In this document: positions 1 to 6,485 of the stretch, one piece after another
Layout of the letters: each line of letters starts with the position of its first letter
Numbering within the stretch: the stretch's first letter is position 1
DNA from: Syntrophomonas sp. UBA5288
Lineage (GTDB): Bacteria; Bacillota; Syntrophomonadia; Syntrophomonadales; Syntrophomonadaceae
Direction: 5' to 3'
Assembly: GCA_002408445.1 (NCBI GenBank)
Contig: DHSK01000056.1
Location: forward strand, 4,294-15,621
DNA: 11,328 nt
Position numbers and translations under genes: made by a program
Notes under the pieces: model-generated
The model's database searches: none
Told to the model about the DNA's origin: nothing
What the model saw: only the letters and a program-made list of their open reading frames with translations

Positions 1-24
1 ATGATTAAGCAGTAACTTTGCGAA

Positions 25-83
25 TGTCATCCTGAGGCAAAGCCGAAGGATCTTAAAATTCTTCATTAAAGATCAGAATGACA
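25..83. repeat. Palindromic interspersed repeat element
   Basis: The ends are near-perfect inverted copies: TGTCATCCTGA at 25-35 and TCAGAATGACA at 73-83, differing at one position. Inside are a small hairpin GGC-AAA-GCC (36-44) and a second inverted pair GATCTT (49-54) and AAGATC (69-74). The motif resembles the TGTCATyCTGA...GAAGGATCTT family of intergenic repeats seen in many Firmicutes and other bacteria; that family assignment is from memory. No open reading frame fits it. It lies just upstream of the first gene and could act as a transcript-level hairpin or be a decayed miniature mobile element. Confidence 0.6.
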
Positions 84-161
84 AATGGGGTCCCGGAGAT
101 TATGCAAAACTCACGACGTATCAGAGTAAACAAAATTAGATCATGCTAGGAGTGAATTATA

Positions 162-1154
162 TTGAAAAAGAAAACTACCGTTTTGTTGTTGATTATGGCT
201 ATTTTATCTTTGGGTTTAACCGGCTGTGGCGCTTCCGACAGTAAAGATAAGAACGGCCAGTCTGCCGATGCCAAGAGCAACAAAATTATTGTTGGATATT
301 GGGGTGGGACCTGTGAAGCCCCAATATTTATCGCTCATGAACTTGGCTATTTTAAAAAGGTTGGCCTGGATGCGCAGCTCTTGAAGATCACCACTGATGT
401 TGCTCCGCTGATGGCGAATCATGAATTGGATGCCTATGAGGCGACACCTGACCAGTTTAAACCGATTGAACAGGGACTTGACCTGAAACTGGTCGACGGT
501 GTACATATCGGGTGCATTCAGGGTGCTGCCAGACCGGACAGTGGCATCAAGACCGTAGCTGATCTGGAAGGCAAGAAGGTTGCTGCAGCTGTAGGCAGTA
601 TCGCTCAGATTCAAATTTCTTCCCAGATGGTTAAACTTGGTAAAGACCCGCAGAAAGTGAATTGGGTTAGCTATCCTTTGCCGCAAATGGAAACAGCCAT
701 GAACAGAGGAGAGGTAGATGCCTTTGCCGCTTATGACCCTTTTGCCGAGATAGCGGTACAGAATGGTGCCGTAAAATTTTATTCCAACACCTTTGATGAA
801 GGGCTGGCCGAATATTACTGTTGTTTCCTGGGTGTAAACGGAACTTATCTTAAGAAAAACCCTGATAATGTCAAAAAATTGGTTGAAGCATTCTCAATGG
901 CGGGTGCATACCTGGAAGAACATCCTCAGGAAGCTGCCAAATTAATGATCGATAAAGGCTATGTAGCCGGCACAGTTGAGCTCAATGGGAAATTGATAGA
1001 CGACTATAAATGGATATCCGGCGACAAGGATCTCGCTTATACCAGTATTCTTGAAATTTGGAACCAGATTGACCGGGCCGGAGCCCTCGAAAAAGGTGCC
1101 GATAAACAAGCTTTGGCCAAGAACATGTTAGTCTGGCTGGGAGACCAGAAATAG
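162..1154 (+). CDS. ABC transporter substrate-binding lipoprotein, SsuA/TauA/NMT1-like
   Basis: This is an extracytoplasmic solute-binding protein of 330 residues. The N-terminus has a basic MKKK start, a hydrophobic core and the lipobox LTGC with Cys22, so it should be a membrane-anchored lipoprotein. After a Ser/Asp/Lys-rich linker the mature domain begins near residue 41 (KIIVGYWGG). It shows features of the nitrate/sulfonate/taurine-type family: APIFIAHELGYFKKVGL at 53-69, a TVADLEGKKVA segment at 131-141 and AMNRGEVDAFAAYDPF at 179-194. The start is TTG at 162, preceded by AGGAG at 148-152 (9-base spacing). Extra cysteines are C51, C118 and the pair C220-C221. The usual six-helix SsuC-type permease is not nearby; the next transporter genes are an FtsX-type permease and its ATPase. 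The ligand cannot be named from sequence; sulfonate, nitrate or pyrimidine-like ligands are known for relatives. Confidence 0.85.
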   Translation: MKKKTTVLLLIMAILSLGLTGCGASDSKDKNGQSADAKSNKIIVGYWGGTCEAPIFIAHELGYFKKVGLDAQLLKITTDVAPLMANHELDAYEATPDQFKPIEQGLDLKLVDGVHIGCIQGAARPDSGIKTVADLEGKKVAAAVGSIAQIQISSQMVKLGKDPQKVNWVSYPLPQMETAMNRGEVDAFAAYDPFAEIAVQNGAVKFYSNTFDEGLAEYYCCFLGVNGTYLKKNPDNVKKLVEAFSMAGAYLEEHPQEAAKLMIDKGYVAGTVELNGKLIDDYKWISGDKDLAYTSILEIWNQIDRAGALEKGADKQALAKNMLVWLGDQK

Positions 1155-1275
1155 AAATAATCACTAAACTAACTGCCCATGTCCGCAGCACCCAACATTT
1201 ATTTATATCTGACAGTATCCGATAAGGTGGATTATGCCGGGATGCTGTTAAGCTCAAAAGAAGGAGAGGTTTGTA

Positions 1276-1722
1276 ATGGTAAAAAATAAAACCTGGCCTA
1301 TTACTGCGGGAGTGGCAACGCTTATTGCGTTGACTATGCTTTTAATACCCCATATTTTCCCGCCTTGTGACGGGATGGTGGAAACCGCTATGGGCGGAGC
1401 CGTACCCATGAAGTGCCATTGGACCTTTCAGGCCGAGATATTGGTTTCGGCGGCAGCACTGCTGGTGGCAGCGGGACAATTTTTCCTAAAGGGAGTGGAA
1501 GCACGCCGCCTGTCAGCGGTCTTTCTTATTCTTCTGGCGGTTATGGCGCTCTCGCTTCCACAAAGCCTGGTAATCGGGATTTGCATGAAAGCCGGTATGG
1601 CCTGTAGTATAACTAAAGCCTGGACCGTAGGGACTGCCATCTTGCTTTTGCTGCTGGGGCTATATCAGGTTTTTACTGCCGCTAAATCTGAAATTAAGAA
1701 AGTGATGATCCAAAATGTTTAA
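1276..1722 (+). CDS. DUF4418 family four-helix membrane protein
   Basis: This small integral membrane protein has 148 residues and four predicted transmembrane helices (about 9-28, 50-71, 79-101 and 116-137). The segment PMKCHWTFQAE at 44-54 is the hallmark I associate with DUF4418, a family without a known biochemical role. Four cysteines (C31, C47, C103, C110) fall in the two loops that would lie on the same face of the membrane, so disulfides or metal binding are possible. The start ATG follows AAGGAGAGG at 1261-1269. Its end overlaps the permease gene by 8 bases, so translation is probably coupled. Its place between the binding protein and the permease suggests it is an accessory subunit of that transporter, which is inference. 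Confidence 0.8.
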   Translation: MVKNKTWPITAGVATLIALTMLLIPHIFPPCDGMVETAMGGAVPMKCHWTFQAEILVSAAALLVAAGQFFLKGVEARRLSAVFLILLAVMALSLPQSLVIGICMKAGMACSITKAWTVGTAILLLLLGLYQVFTAAKSEIKKVMIQNV

Positions 1723-2917
1723 AATCATTCGCCATAGTTTAACCAAAAGATGGATACAGTCGGTGGCTACCCTGTTCACGGTCGCAATCAGTGTGGGCAT
1801 TCTTTTCGCCCTTTATCTACTCTATCACGGCATAACGATGGGACTATCCACCAGTGAAAACCGTATGGGGGCAGATCTGCTGGTAATACCCGATGATGCC
1901 CGGGATCTGCAGGATTCGTCGGAGCTATTGTTTACCGGTGCCCCGGTCTGTATCTATATGAATAAAAATTATGAAAAAGAAGTAGCGCACATTTCCGGTG
2001 TGGAAAAGGTAAGTGCACAGTTCTTTACCCAGACTTTGAACGCTTCCTGTTGCAGTACTGCGACGGCCACACGGCTAATAGGATTTGATCCTGCTACGGA
2101 TTGGGCCGTACAGTCATGGCTAAAAAAATTACCCGCTAAATCACTTGCCTACAACGAAGTTCTGGCTGGTAGAAATGTATCGGGTTTCATCGGCAGCAAT
2201 ACCTACATTTTGGGAAAGAAAGTTCATGTGGCAGCAAATTTCGAGCCCACCGGAACGAGCCTGGACCACTCCATAATTATGAATATTGATCTGGCGCGAA
2301 AAATGGCCCAGGGGAAACCGGAATTACAGCATTTCTGGCAGCGCTATGGAGATCCTGACCAGATCATATCAGCCCTGCTGGTAAAAGTTGAGGCAGGTAA
2401 AAAAGATGAAGTTGCCAATGCTATTACCGATTTGGGTGATCTGGCAGTGATTAAATCCTCGGATATCTTACAGGGGATCAAAGACCAGCTGGATACGGTG
2501 TTCTATATCATGTTAGGTGCCGGACTGCTGGCGGCGCTGGCCTCGATCTTTCAATTGTTTGCCCGCTTCTATTCTCTGGCCTGGGACCGCAAAGGTGAGT
2601 GGGGCCTTTACCGCGCTATGGGGGCTACCCGGCGGGATTTAAAAATTTTGGTGATTGGGGAAGCTTTATGTCTGACTTCGGGGGGTATCATTCTGGGATC
2701 CATACTGGGCAGTATCTTCTATTACCTAATTTTGCTTTTACTGGAGTCGCAAAAAGCCTTTCCTTTTATCCCAGCAGCATGGCCGGCTGTTTTGTTCGGA
2801 ATTATTGGGATTACCACACTATTTGAGCTCATTGGTTTCATTTCGGCCTGGTTCCCGGCCCGGCAAAGCGGCAAAATTGAACCTTCCGCAGCAATGGCCC
2901 TGGGTGATATTGATTAG
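1715..2917 (+). CDS. FtsX/MacB-type ABC transporter permease
   Basis: This is a 400-residue membrane protein with the layout of the FtsX/MacB/LolCE family: one N-terminal helix (about 17-38), a large extracytoplasmic domain (about 40-255), then three helices (about 260-285, 311-341 and 354-380). The motif GEWGLYRAMGATRRDLK at 294-310 matches the conserved ExG-LRxxGAxxxxI cytoplasmic loop, and the end PARQSGKIEPSAAMA matches the PAxxAxxixPxxAL tail. The extracytoplasmic domain carries an unusual adjacent cysteine pair, C112-C113, plus C79. It starts inside the end of the DUF4418 gene and is followed 15 bp later by its ATPase. Known relatives work by mechanotransmission in lipoprotein release, macrolide export or cell-wall hydrolase control rather than by import. 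The substrate here is unknown. Confidence 0.85.
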   Translation: MFKIIRHSLTKRWIQSVATLFTVAISVGILFALYLLYHGITMGLSTSENRMGADLLVIPDDARDLQDSSELLFTGAPVCIYMNKNYEKEVAHISGVEKVSAQFFTQTLNASCCSTATATRLIGFDPATDWAVQSWLKKLPAKSLAYNEVLAGRNVSGFIGSNTYILGKKVHVAANFEPTGTSLDHSIIMNIDLARKMAQGKPELQHFWQRYGDPDQIISALLVKVEAGKKDEVANAITDLGDLAVIKSSDILQGIKDQLDTVFYIMLGAGLLAALASIFQLFARFYSLAWDRKGEWGLYRAMGATRRDLKILVIGEALCLTSGGIILGSILGSIFYYLILLLLESQKAFPFIPAAWPAVLFGIIGITTLFELIGFISAWFPARQSGKIEPSAAMALGDID

Positions 2918-2932
2918 AAAGGAGGAAAGCGG

Positions 2933-3625
2933 ATGCTTTTGGAGACTCAGAACATAAGCAAACAATATGGTGAAGAGGTAATACTGGATCAAATATCACT
3001 AGTCATCAAGCAGGCAGAATCGCTGGCTATTACCGGCCCTTCAGGCAGCGGGAAGTCTACTCTATTATCTATACTGGGATTGTTGCTGGAACCAACCGGC
3101 GGGGATATATATCTTAAGCAGCAGACAGTGTCCAATTTATCTGATGATAAAAGGTCGGAAATACGTAATCATTCCTTTGGCTTTATTTTTCAAAGCACCC
3201 AGTTGATAGGGTCTCTTACGGTGCTCGATAATGTTTTAGTACCGGCATACCTGGGGCGTAAACCCAACCTGGAAAGTAAAGCTATCAAAATATTGACTGA
3301 ATTAGGCCTTCAGAACCGCATGAACTATTATCCTTACCAGTTAAGTATTGGACAGAAACGAAGAGTCGCCATAGCCAGAGCCATTTTACTTGATCCGGCC
3401 ATAGTTTTTGCGGATGAACCGACCAATGACCTTGATCCGGTCAGAGCTGCGCAAATAGGTGATTTTTTGTACAGCCTGCCGCAAAAGGGATGTGCTTTGA
3501 TTTTAGTAACGCATGACCCGAGTTTGGCTGAAAAAGCTGATAAAACCATAGAGATCGTTAACGGCAAAGCCATAGAAATATGCCGCTCAGTAGCAGGGCC
3601 GACTAAAAATAAAATCTATGCATAA
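2933..3625 (+). CDS. ABC transporter ATPase, LolD/MacB-like
   Basis: This 230-residue nucleotide-binding subunit is the partner of the preceding permease. Walker A is GPSGSGKS (35-42), the Q-loop glutamine is Q87, Walker B with catalytic glutamate is IVFADEP (157-163, E162), a D-loop NDLD follows, and the switch histidine is H194 in LVTHD. The ABC signature reads LSIGQ (137-141) where LSGGQ is usual, so the third residue is isoleucine instead of glycine. The ribosome binding site AAAGGAGG (2918-2925) overlaps the end of the permease stop codon and sits 7 bases from ATG. Length and motif order fit the LolD/MacB/FtsE group that pairs with FtsX-type permeases. It probably energises the complex formed with the permease and perhaps the DUF4418 protein. 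Confidence 0.88.
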   Translation: MLLETQNISKQYGEEVILDQISLVIKQAESLAITGPSGSGKSTLLSILGLLLEPTGGDIYLKQQTVSNLSDDKRSEIRNHSFGFIFQSTQLIGSLTVLDNVLVPAYLGRKPNLESKAIKILTELGLQNRMNYYPYQLSIGQKRRVAIARAILLDPAIVFADEPTNDLDPVRAAQIGDFLYSLPQKGCALILVTHDPSLAEKADKTIEIVNGKAIEICRSVAGPTKNKIYA

Positions 3626-3662
3626 GTATATAAATTTTTAATTTGGATTGGGAGGCTAAACA

Positions 3663-4661
3663 ATGAACAAAAATATTGCTCAAATTATTAACAAAGCAAT
3701 AGACGGCGGCGTAATCGATGCCCAGGAATTAAGAGAACTATTCGCCGTCAATTATTTATCAGAAGAATCCTATATGATACAGTATGCTTCGCATAAAATC
3801 AGTGAAACAGCTTCGAATGGGAAAGCGGAAGTACATGCGCAGATGGGAATTAATGTAGGACCATGTCCGAGAAATTGCCAGTTTTGTTCCTTTGCCGAAA
3901 TAAATAAAATATTCACAGAGTCCAAACAGAATCCGTTAGATGAAATTATAGAAAACTGTTTAAAATTTGAAGCTGATGGAGCAAACGCCATTGACGTAAT
4001 GATAACCGCCAACTATAACTTTAATGACTATTTGAATGTAGCAAGGGCTATAAAAACAGCCTTGAAAACAGATATTCCGCTCATCGCCAATGTTGGAGAT
4101 TTCGGTGAAGAAGCTGCGAAAGAACTGAAATATGCCGGATTTACAGGCATTTATCATGCTATCCGTCTGGGCGAAGGCACCGTTACCGCAATTGATCCTA
4201 AACTGAGATGGAGGACCATACAGGCCGCGCAAAAGGCCGGACTTCTGGTGGGGACCTGTTTGGAACCGGTGGGACCGGAGCATAGCCTGGATGAAATGGT
4301 GGAAAAAACGATATACACCAGGGACATGAAGGCGGTCTACAGTGGAGCGGGGCGCCGCATTACCATTCCGGCCTCTCCCTTGGCTGCTCATGGTATGCTG
4401 AACTATGGACAGATGGGACATATTCTGGCGGCGGTAAGACTGGCGACCGGTTATGAAATGGTGGGCAACTGCACCCATGAGCCCAATCACATCGGTGCCA
4501 TGGCCGGAGCCAATTTACTGTGGGCTGAGGTAGGCTCGAACCCCAGAGACGTTGAGGAAAATACGGTAAGGGGATGGACGGTCAAGAGGTGCCAGGATGT
4601 ATTGAAAGAGGCCGGATGGGATATTCTGGAAGGTCCATCAGTTATGTATAGCAATAAGTAA
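3663..4661 (+). CDS. Radical SAM enzyme, biotin-synthase-like family
   Basis: This 332-residue protein carries the radical SAM cluster motif CPRNCQFC with C68, C72 and C75 (CX3CX2C), which binds a 4Fe-4S cluster and S-adenosylmethionine. It is preceded by GINVGP and followed by SFAEIN, similar to the BioB/HydE/PylB/MqnC neighbourhood. The C-terminal half (TCLEPVGPEHS, then RRITIPASPLAAHGML and later HIGAMAGANLLWAEVGSNPRD) resembles the BATS-type C-terminus of biotin synthase relatives. The start ATG follows GGGAGG (3650-3655) at 7-base spacing, 37 bp after the ATPase gene, so it may share that transcript. No biotin genes are present, so true BioB activity is unlikely. I cannot assign the reaction; a small-molecule cofactor step or a sulfur or carbon-skeleton modification is possible. 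Confidence 0.82.
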   Translation: MNKNIAQIINKAIDGGVIDAQELRELFAVNYLSEESYMIQYASHKISETASNGKAEVHAQMGINVGPCPRNCQFCSFAEINKIFTESKQNPLDEIIENCLKFEADGANAIDVMITANYNFNDYLNVARAIKTALKTDIPLIANVGDFGEEAAKELKYAGFTGIYHAIRLGEGTVTAIDPKLRWRTIQAAQKAGLLVGTCLEPVGPEHSLDEMVEKTIYTRDMKAVYSGAGRRITIPASPLAAHGMLNYGQMGHILAAVRLATGYEMVGNCTHEPNHIGAMAGANLLWAEVGSNPRDVEENTVRGWTVKRCQDVLKEAGWDILEGPSVMYSNK

Positions 4662-4764
4662 CTCTTATGGATTAAAATGAATTAGAGGCTGTTTTAATAG
4701 TAAATCTGAACCGCTGGCTTTATAAAGAAACGTACGGTAGGACAAACAGGAAGAAGGGGCTTTT

Positions 4765-5085
4765 ATGACAAAACTCAGGTCTGTAACAGTAAAATTCCTG
4801 CCCGAAGTATTCGAACAAATTGAAATTATAGCGAAAAAAAGAGGGGAAACCATATCTGATACGATCAGGTATTTACTTAAGCGAGGCCTGGAGGAAAGAA
4901 TCTATGAAGAGAATACAGATTTGCTTGCCAGTGTGGTCAGAACCCAATTGGAGCAAACCCTTAAGGCCTATGCGGTTTATCCAAACCTGGATAACGTTGA
5001 GCACCCTCTGAACCGCGGATTCACGGAAAGATTGGTTTTATACCGACCCAATAGAGATTCCAATCAATCCAACTTGAAAAGTTAA
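4765..5085 (+). CDS. Small ribbon-helix-helix (CopG/Arc-type) DNA-binding protein
   Basis: This 106-residue protein has an N-terminal ribbon-helix-helix fold: a strand with alternating residues (RSVTVKFL, 5-12), a first helix (EVFEQIEIIAKKRG), the turn GETISD (27-32) and a second helix (TIRYLLKRGLEERI). Such proteins dimerise and bind DNA with the paired strands. The rest (about 50-70, LLASVVRTQLEQTLKAY) looks helical and may help oligomerisation; the tail is polar and probably disordered. The start ATG follows AAGAAGGGG at 4751-4759. It is separated by 103 bp from the radical SAM gene and has no toxin gene beside it, so an antitoxin role is not supported. It may regulate the upstream cluster or itself, which is inference. 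Confidence 0.72.
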   Translation: MTKLRSVTVKFLPEVFEQIEIIAKKRGETISDTIRYLLKRGLEERIYEENTDLLASVVRTQLEQTLKAYAVYPNLDNVEHPLNRGFTERLVLYRPNRDSNQSNLKS

Positions 5086-5145
5086 TACAAAAAGGGACCG
5101 CCCAATTTATAACTATTAGGAAGGTTTGTTTCTCGCTATTCCAGC

Positions 5146-5202
5146 CGGGGACACACCTTCCTCTCAGGTCCGCTCCGCGAACCGGAGTAAGGAATGTCCC
5201 CG
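5146..5202. repeat. REP-like inverted repeat
   Basis: CGGGGACA (5146-5153) and its inverse TGTCCCCG (5195-5202) form the outer arms. They continue as TTCCT (5158-5162) against AGGAA (5190-5194), with four extra bases (CACC) bulged on the left side. A central hairpin CTCCG (5173-5177) and CGGAG (5183-5187) closes on a five-base loop. This is locally more G+C-rich than the surrounding AT-rich spacer. The shape and the GGGGACA...TGTCCCC ends recall REP elements mobilised by REP-associated tyrosine transposases. No transposase is in the window. Confidence 0.55.
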
Positions 5203-5395
5203 TTGTTGGTGTACCACTCGACCCCATCATCCGCTCAATTTTACAGGTGTTTCTCACCGTCTCTGCAAGTCGCGCCCAGGCTAATAATTCCATGCATATC
5301 TTCACGACTACCGCTTCAACTCCAGCATTACAATTTAATTCTCATTTTGATACCACCTTACTGTTATTCTGGGACAAATTATTTTAACCTAATTT

Positions 5396-5454
5396 TGCCA
5401 ATCGCCGATTTATCCCCGTTTTTACGAAATCTTTACAAGATTTGATGATTGGCA
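5396..5454. promoter_or_regulatory. Dyad symmetry upstream of moaA, possible operator or leader structure
   Basis: TGCCAATC (5396-5403) and GATTGGCA (5447-5454) are perfect inverted copies 43 bases apart. Between them, AAATCTT (5427-5433) and AAGATTT (5437-5443) form a perfect 7-bp hairpin with a three-base loop. The right arm lies in the spacer of the candidate moaA promoter, so the dyad fits better with a protein-binding operator than with a leader RNA. No T-run follows, so it is not a standard terminator. Confidence 0.4.
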
Positions 5455-5460
5455 TATTTA
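5432..5460 (+). promoter_or_regulatory. Candidate sigma-A-like promoter for the moa operon
   Basis: TTTACA at 5432-5437 matches the -35 consensus in five of six bases. It is followed after 17 bases by TATTTA at 5455-5460, a weak -10. Transcription would begin about 35 bases ahead of the moaA ATG. The match is modest and the -10 could lie elsewhere in the AT-rich stretch. Confidence 0.35.
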
Positions 5461-5501
5461 TTGCAATTCAAATTAACTAAATCAAGGTGGGAGGTAGTCG
5501 A

Positions 5502-6482
5502 ATGTTAGATAGTAATGACAGAACTATAGATTATTTACGTATTTCTCTTACCGAACGCTGCAATCTGCGCTGTAGATATTGTATGCCCGAGGAGGGTATT
5601 AAAAATATTGGTCATGATCGAATCTTGACCCTGGAACAAGTATTTCGCCTGGTAAAGATAGCTGCCGGCGTAGGGTTTAAGAAAGTCAGATTGACCGGGG
5701 GAGAACCGCTGGTAAGAAAAAATATTGCCAAATTAATAGCGGATATTGCCAGTTTACCGGAAATTGAAGATATTTCGATGACCACCAACGGTTTGCTCTA
5801 TGCGGATATGGCAGAAGAATTAAGGGATGCCGGTTTAAAAAGGATAAATATAAGCCTGGATACCATGCATCCGGAAAAATATCGCTATATTACTCGCGGG
5901 GGAGAGTATAAATATGCCCAAAGGGCTATTTTTAAAGCATTGGAACTGCAGATGAATCCGGTGAAATTAAATGTGGTGGCGATTAAAGGCTTTAATGACA
6001 ACGAGGTGCTCGATTTTGCCGAACTGGCTTATAAATATCCCCTGCATGTACGTTTCATTGAATTTATGCCTATAGGTGATTTGGATTTTTACAGCCAGGA
6101 AAAATTCATTGGCATTGACGCTATACGCGAAAAAATTGAACAAAAATATGAACTGACCAACGACAAAGTGGTTACCGGTTCCGGACCGGCCAAATATTAC
6201 AATATTACCGGCGGTCAAGGTTCCTTAGGGTTTATTAGTCCCATCAGCCACCATTTTTGCCATAAATGCAACCGTATTCGGATGACCGCTAATGGCAAGC
6301 TAAGAAGCTGCTTATACTATGAAAATGAAATAGATCTGCAAATGGCATTATTAAATGAACAAAGCGACGATAAGCTGAGAAGATTGTTTATTAAGGCAAT
6401 TGAAACTAAACCGGGCCATCATCAGATGGAAAATGGATGGGGCAGTGATAACTATCGCAAGATGTGCCAGATTGGAGGATAA
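5502..6482 (+). CDS. moaA: GTP 3',8-cyclase MoaA
   Basis: This radical SAM enzyme converts GTP to 3',8-cyclo-7,8-dihydro-GTP, the first committed step of molybdenum cofactor synthesis. From the ATG it has 326 residues, normal for the family. The N-terminal cluster motif is C20, C24, C27 (CNLRCRYC), followed by the SAM-binding GGEP at 66-69. The second, GTP-binding 4Fe-4S cluster uses C253, C256 and C270 (CX2CX13C). The chain ends in the conserved double glycine (325-326) needed for activity in characterised homologues. I prefer ATG 5502 over an in-frame GTG at 5487 because GGGAGG at 5489-5494 sits 7 bases before the ATG and would lie inside the longer version. It leads an operon with moaC 3 bp downstream. 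Confidence 0.96.
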   Translation: MLDSNDRTIDYLRISLTERCNLRCRYCMPEEGIKNIGHDRILTLEQVFRLVKIAAGVGFKKVRLTGGEPLVRKNIAKLIADIASLPEIEDISMTTNGLLYADMAEELRDAGLKRINISLDTMHPEKYRYITRGGEYKYAQRAIFKALELQMNPVKLNVVAIKGFNDNEVLDFAELAYKYPLHVRFIEFMPIGDLDFYSQEKFIGIDAIREKIEQKYELTNDKVVTGSGPAKYYNITGGQGSLGFISPISHHFCHKCNRIRMTANGKLRSCLYYENEIDLQMALLNEQSDDKLRRLFIKAIETKPGHHQMENGWGSDNYRKMCQIGG

Positions 6483-6485
6483 ACA

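Larger units (their letters stand above)
5086..5501. other. Long intergenic region between regulator and moaA
   Basis: This stretch of about 416 bases shows no credible gene on either strand: short open frames crossing it lack a ribosome binding site and recognisable protein features. It contains a REP-like inverted repeat (5146-5202), an uncharacterised middle part (about 5203-5390), and a dyad with an internal hairpin plus a candidate promoter next to moaA (5396-5460). I see no poly-T terminator hairpin after the regulator gene. Confidence 0.6.

Noticed and set aside
1186..1247. Imperfect inverted repeat CAGCACCC and GGGATGCTG between the binding protein and DUF4418 genes
   Set aside because: Only eight pairs with a bulge over a 45-base loop; no T-run or riboswitch features. 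Too weak to call a terminator or a regulatory element.
3960..4490. 176-codon open frame on the - strand inside the radical SAM gene
   Set aside because: It is antisense to a gene with clear motifs and strong start signals, so it is a shadow of that coding sequence.
3663..4661. Biotin synthase BioB
   Set aside because: The family resemblance is real, but there are no other biotin genes nearby and the C-terminal half diverges from true BioB as I know it.
4765..5085. Toxin-antitoxin antitoxin
   Set aside because: The fold fits antitoxins, but no toxin-like gene lies beside it on either strand.
5021..5305. 94-codon open frame on the - strand across the REP-like repeat
   Set aside because: It overlaps the end of the regulator gene, runs through the inverted repeat, lacks a good ribosome binding site and shows no recognisable protein pattern.
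5194..5445. 83-codon open frame on the + strand upstream of moaA
   Set aside because: Its start lies in the arm of the repeat, no ribosome binding site precedes it and the composition does not look like a protein.
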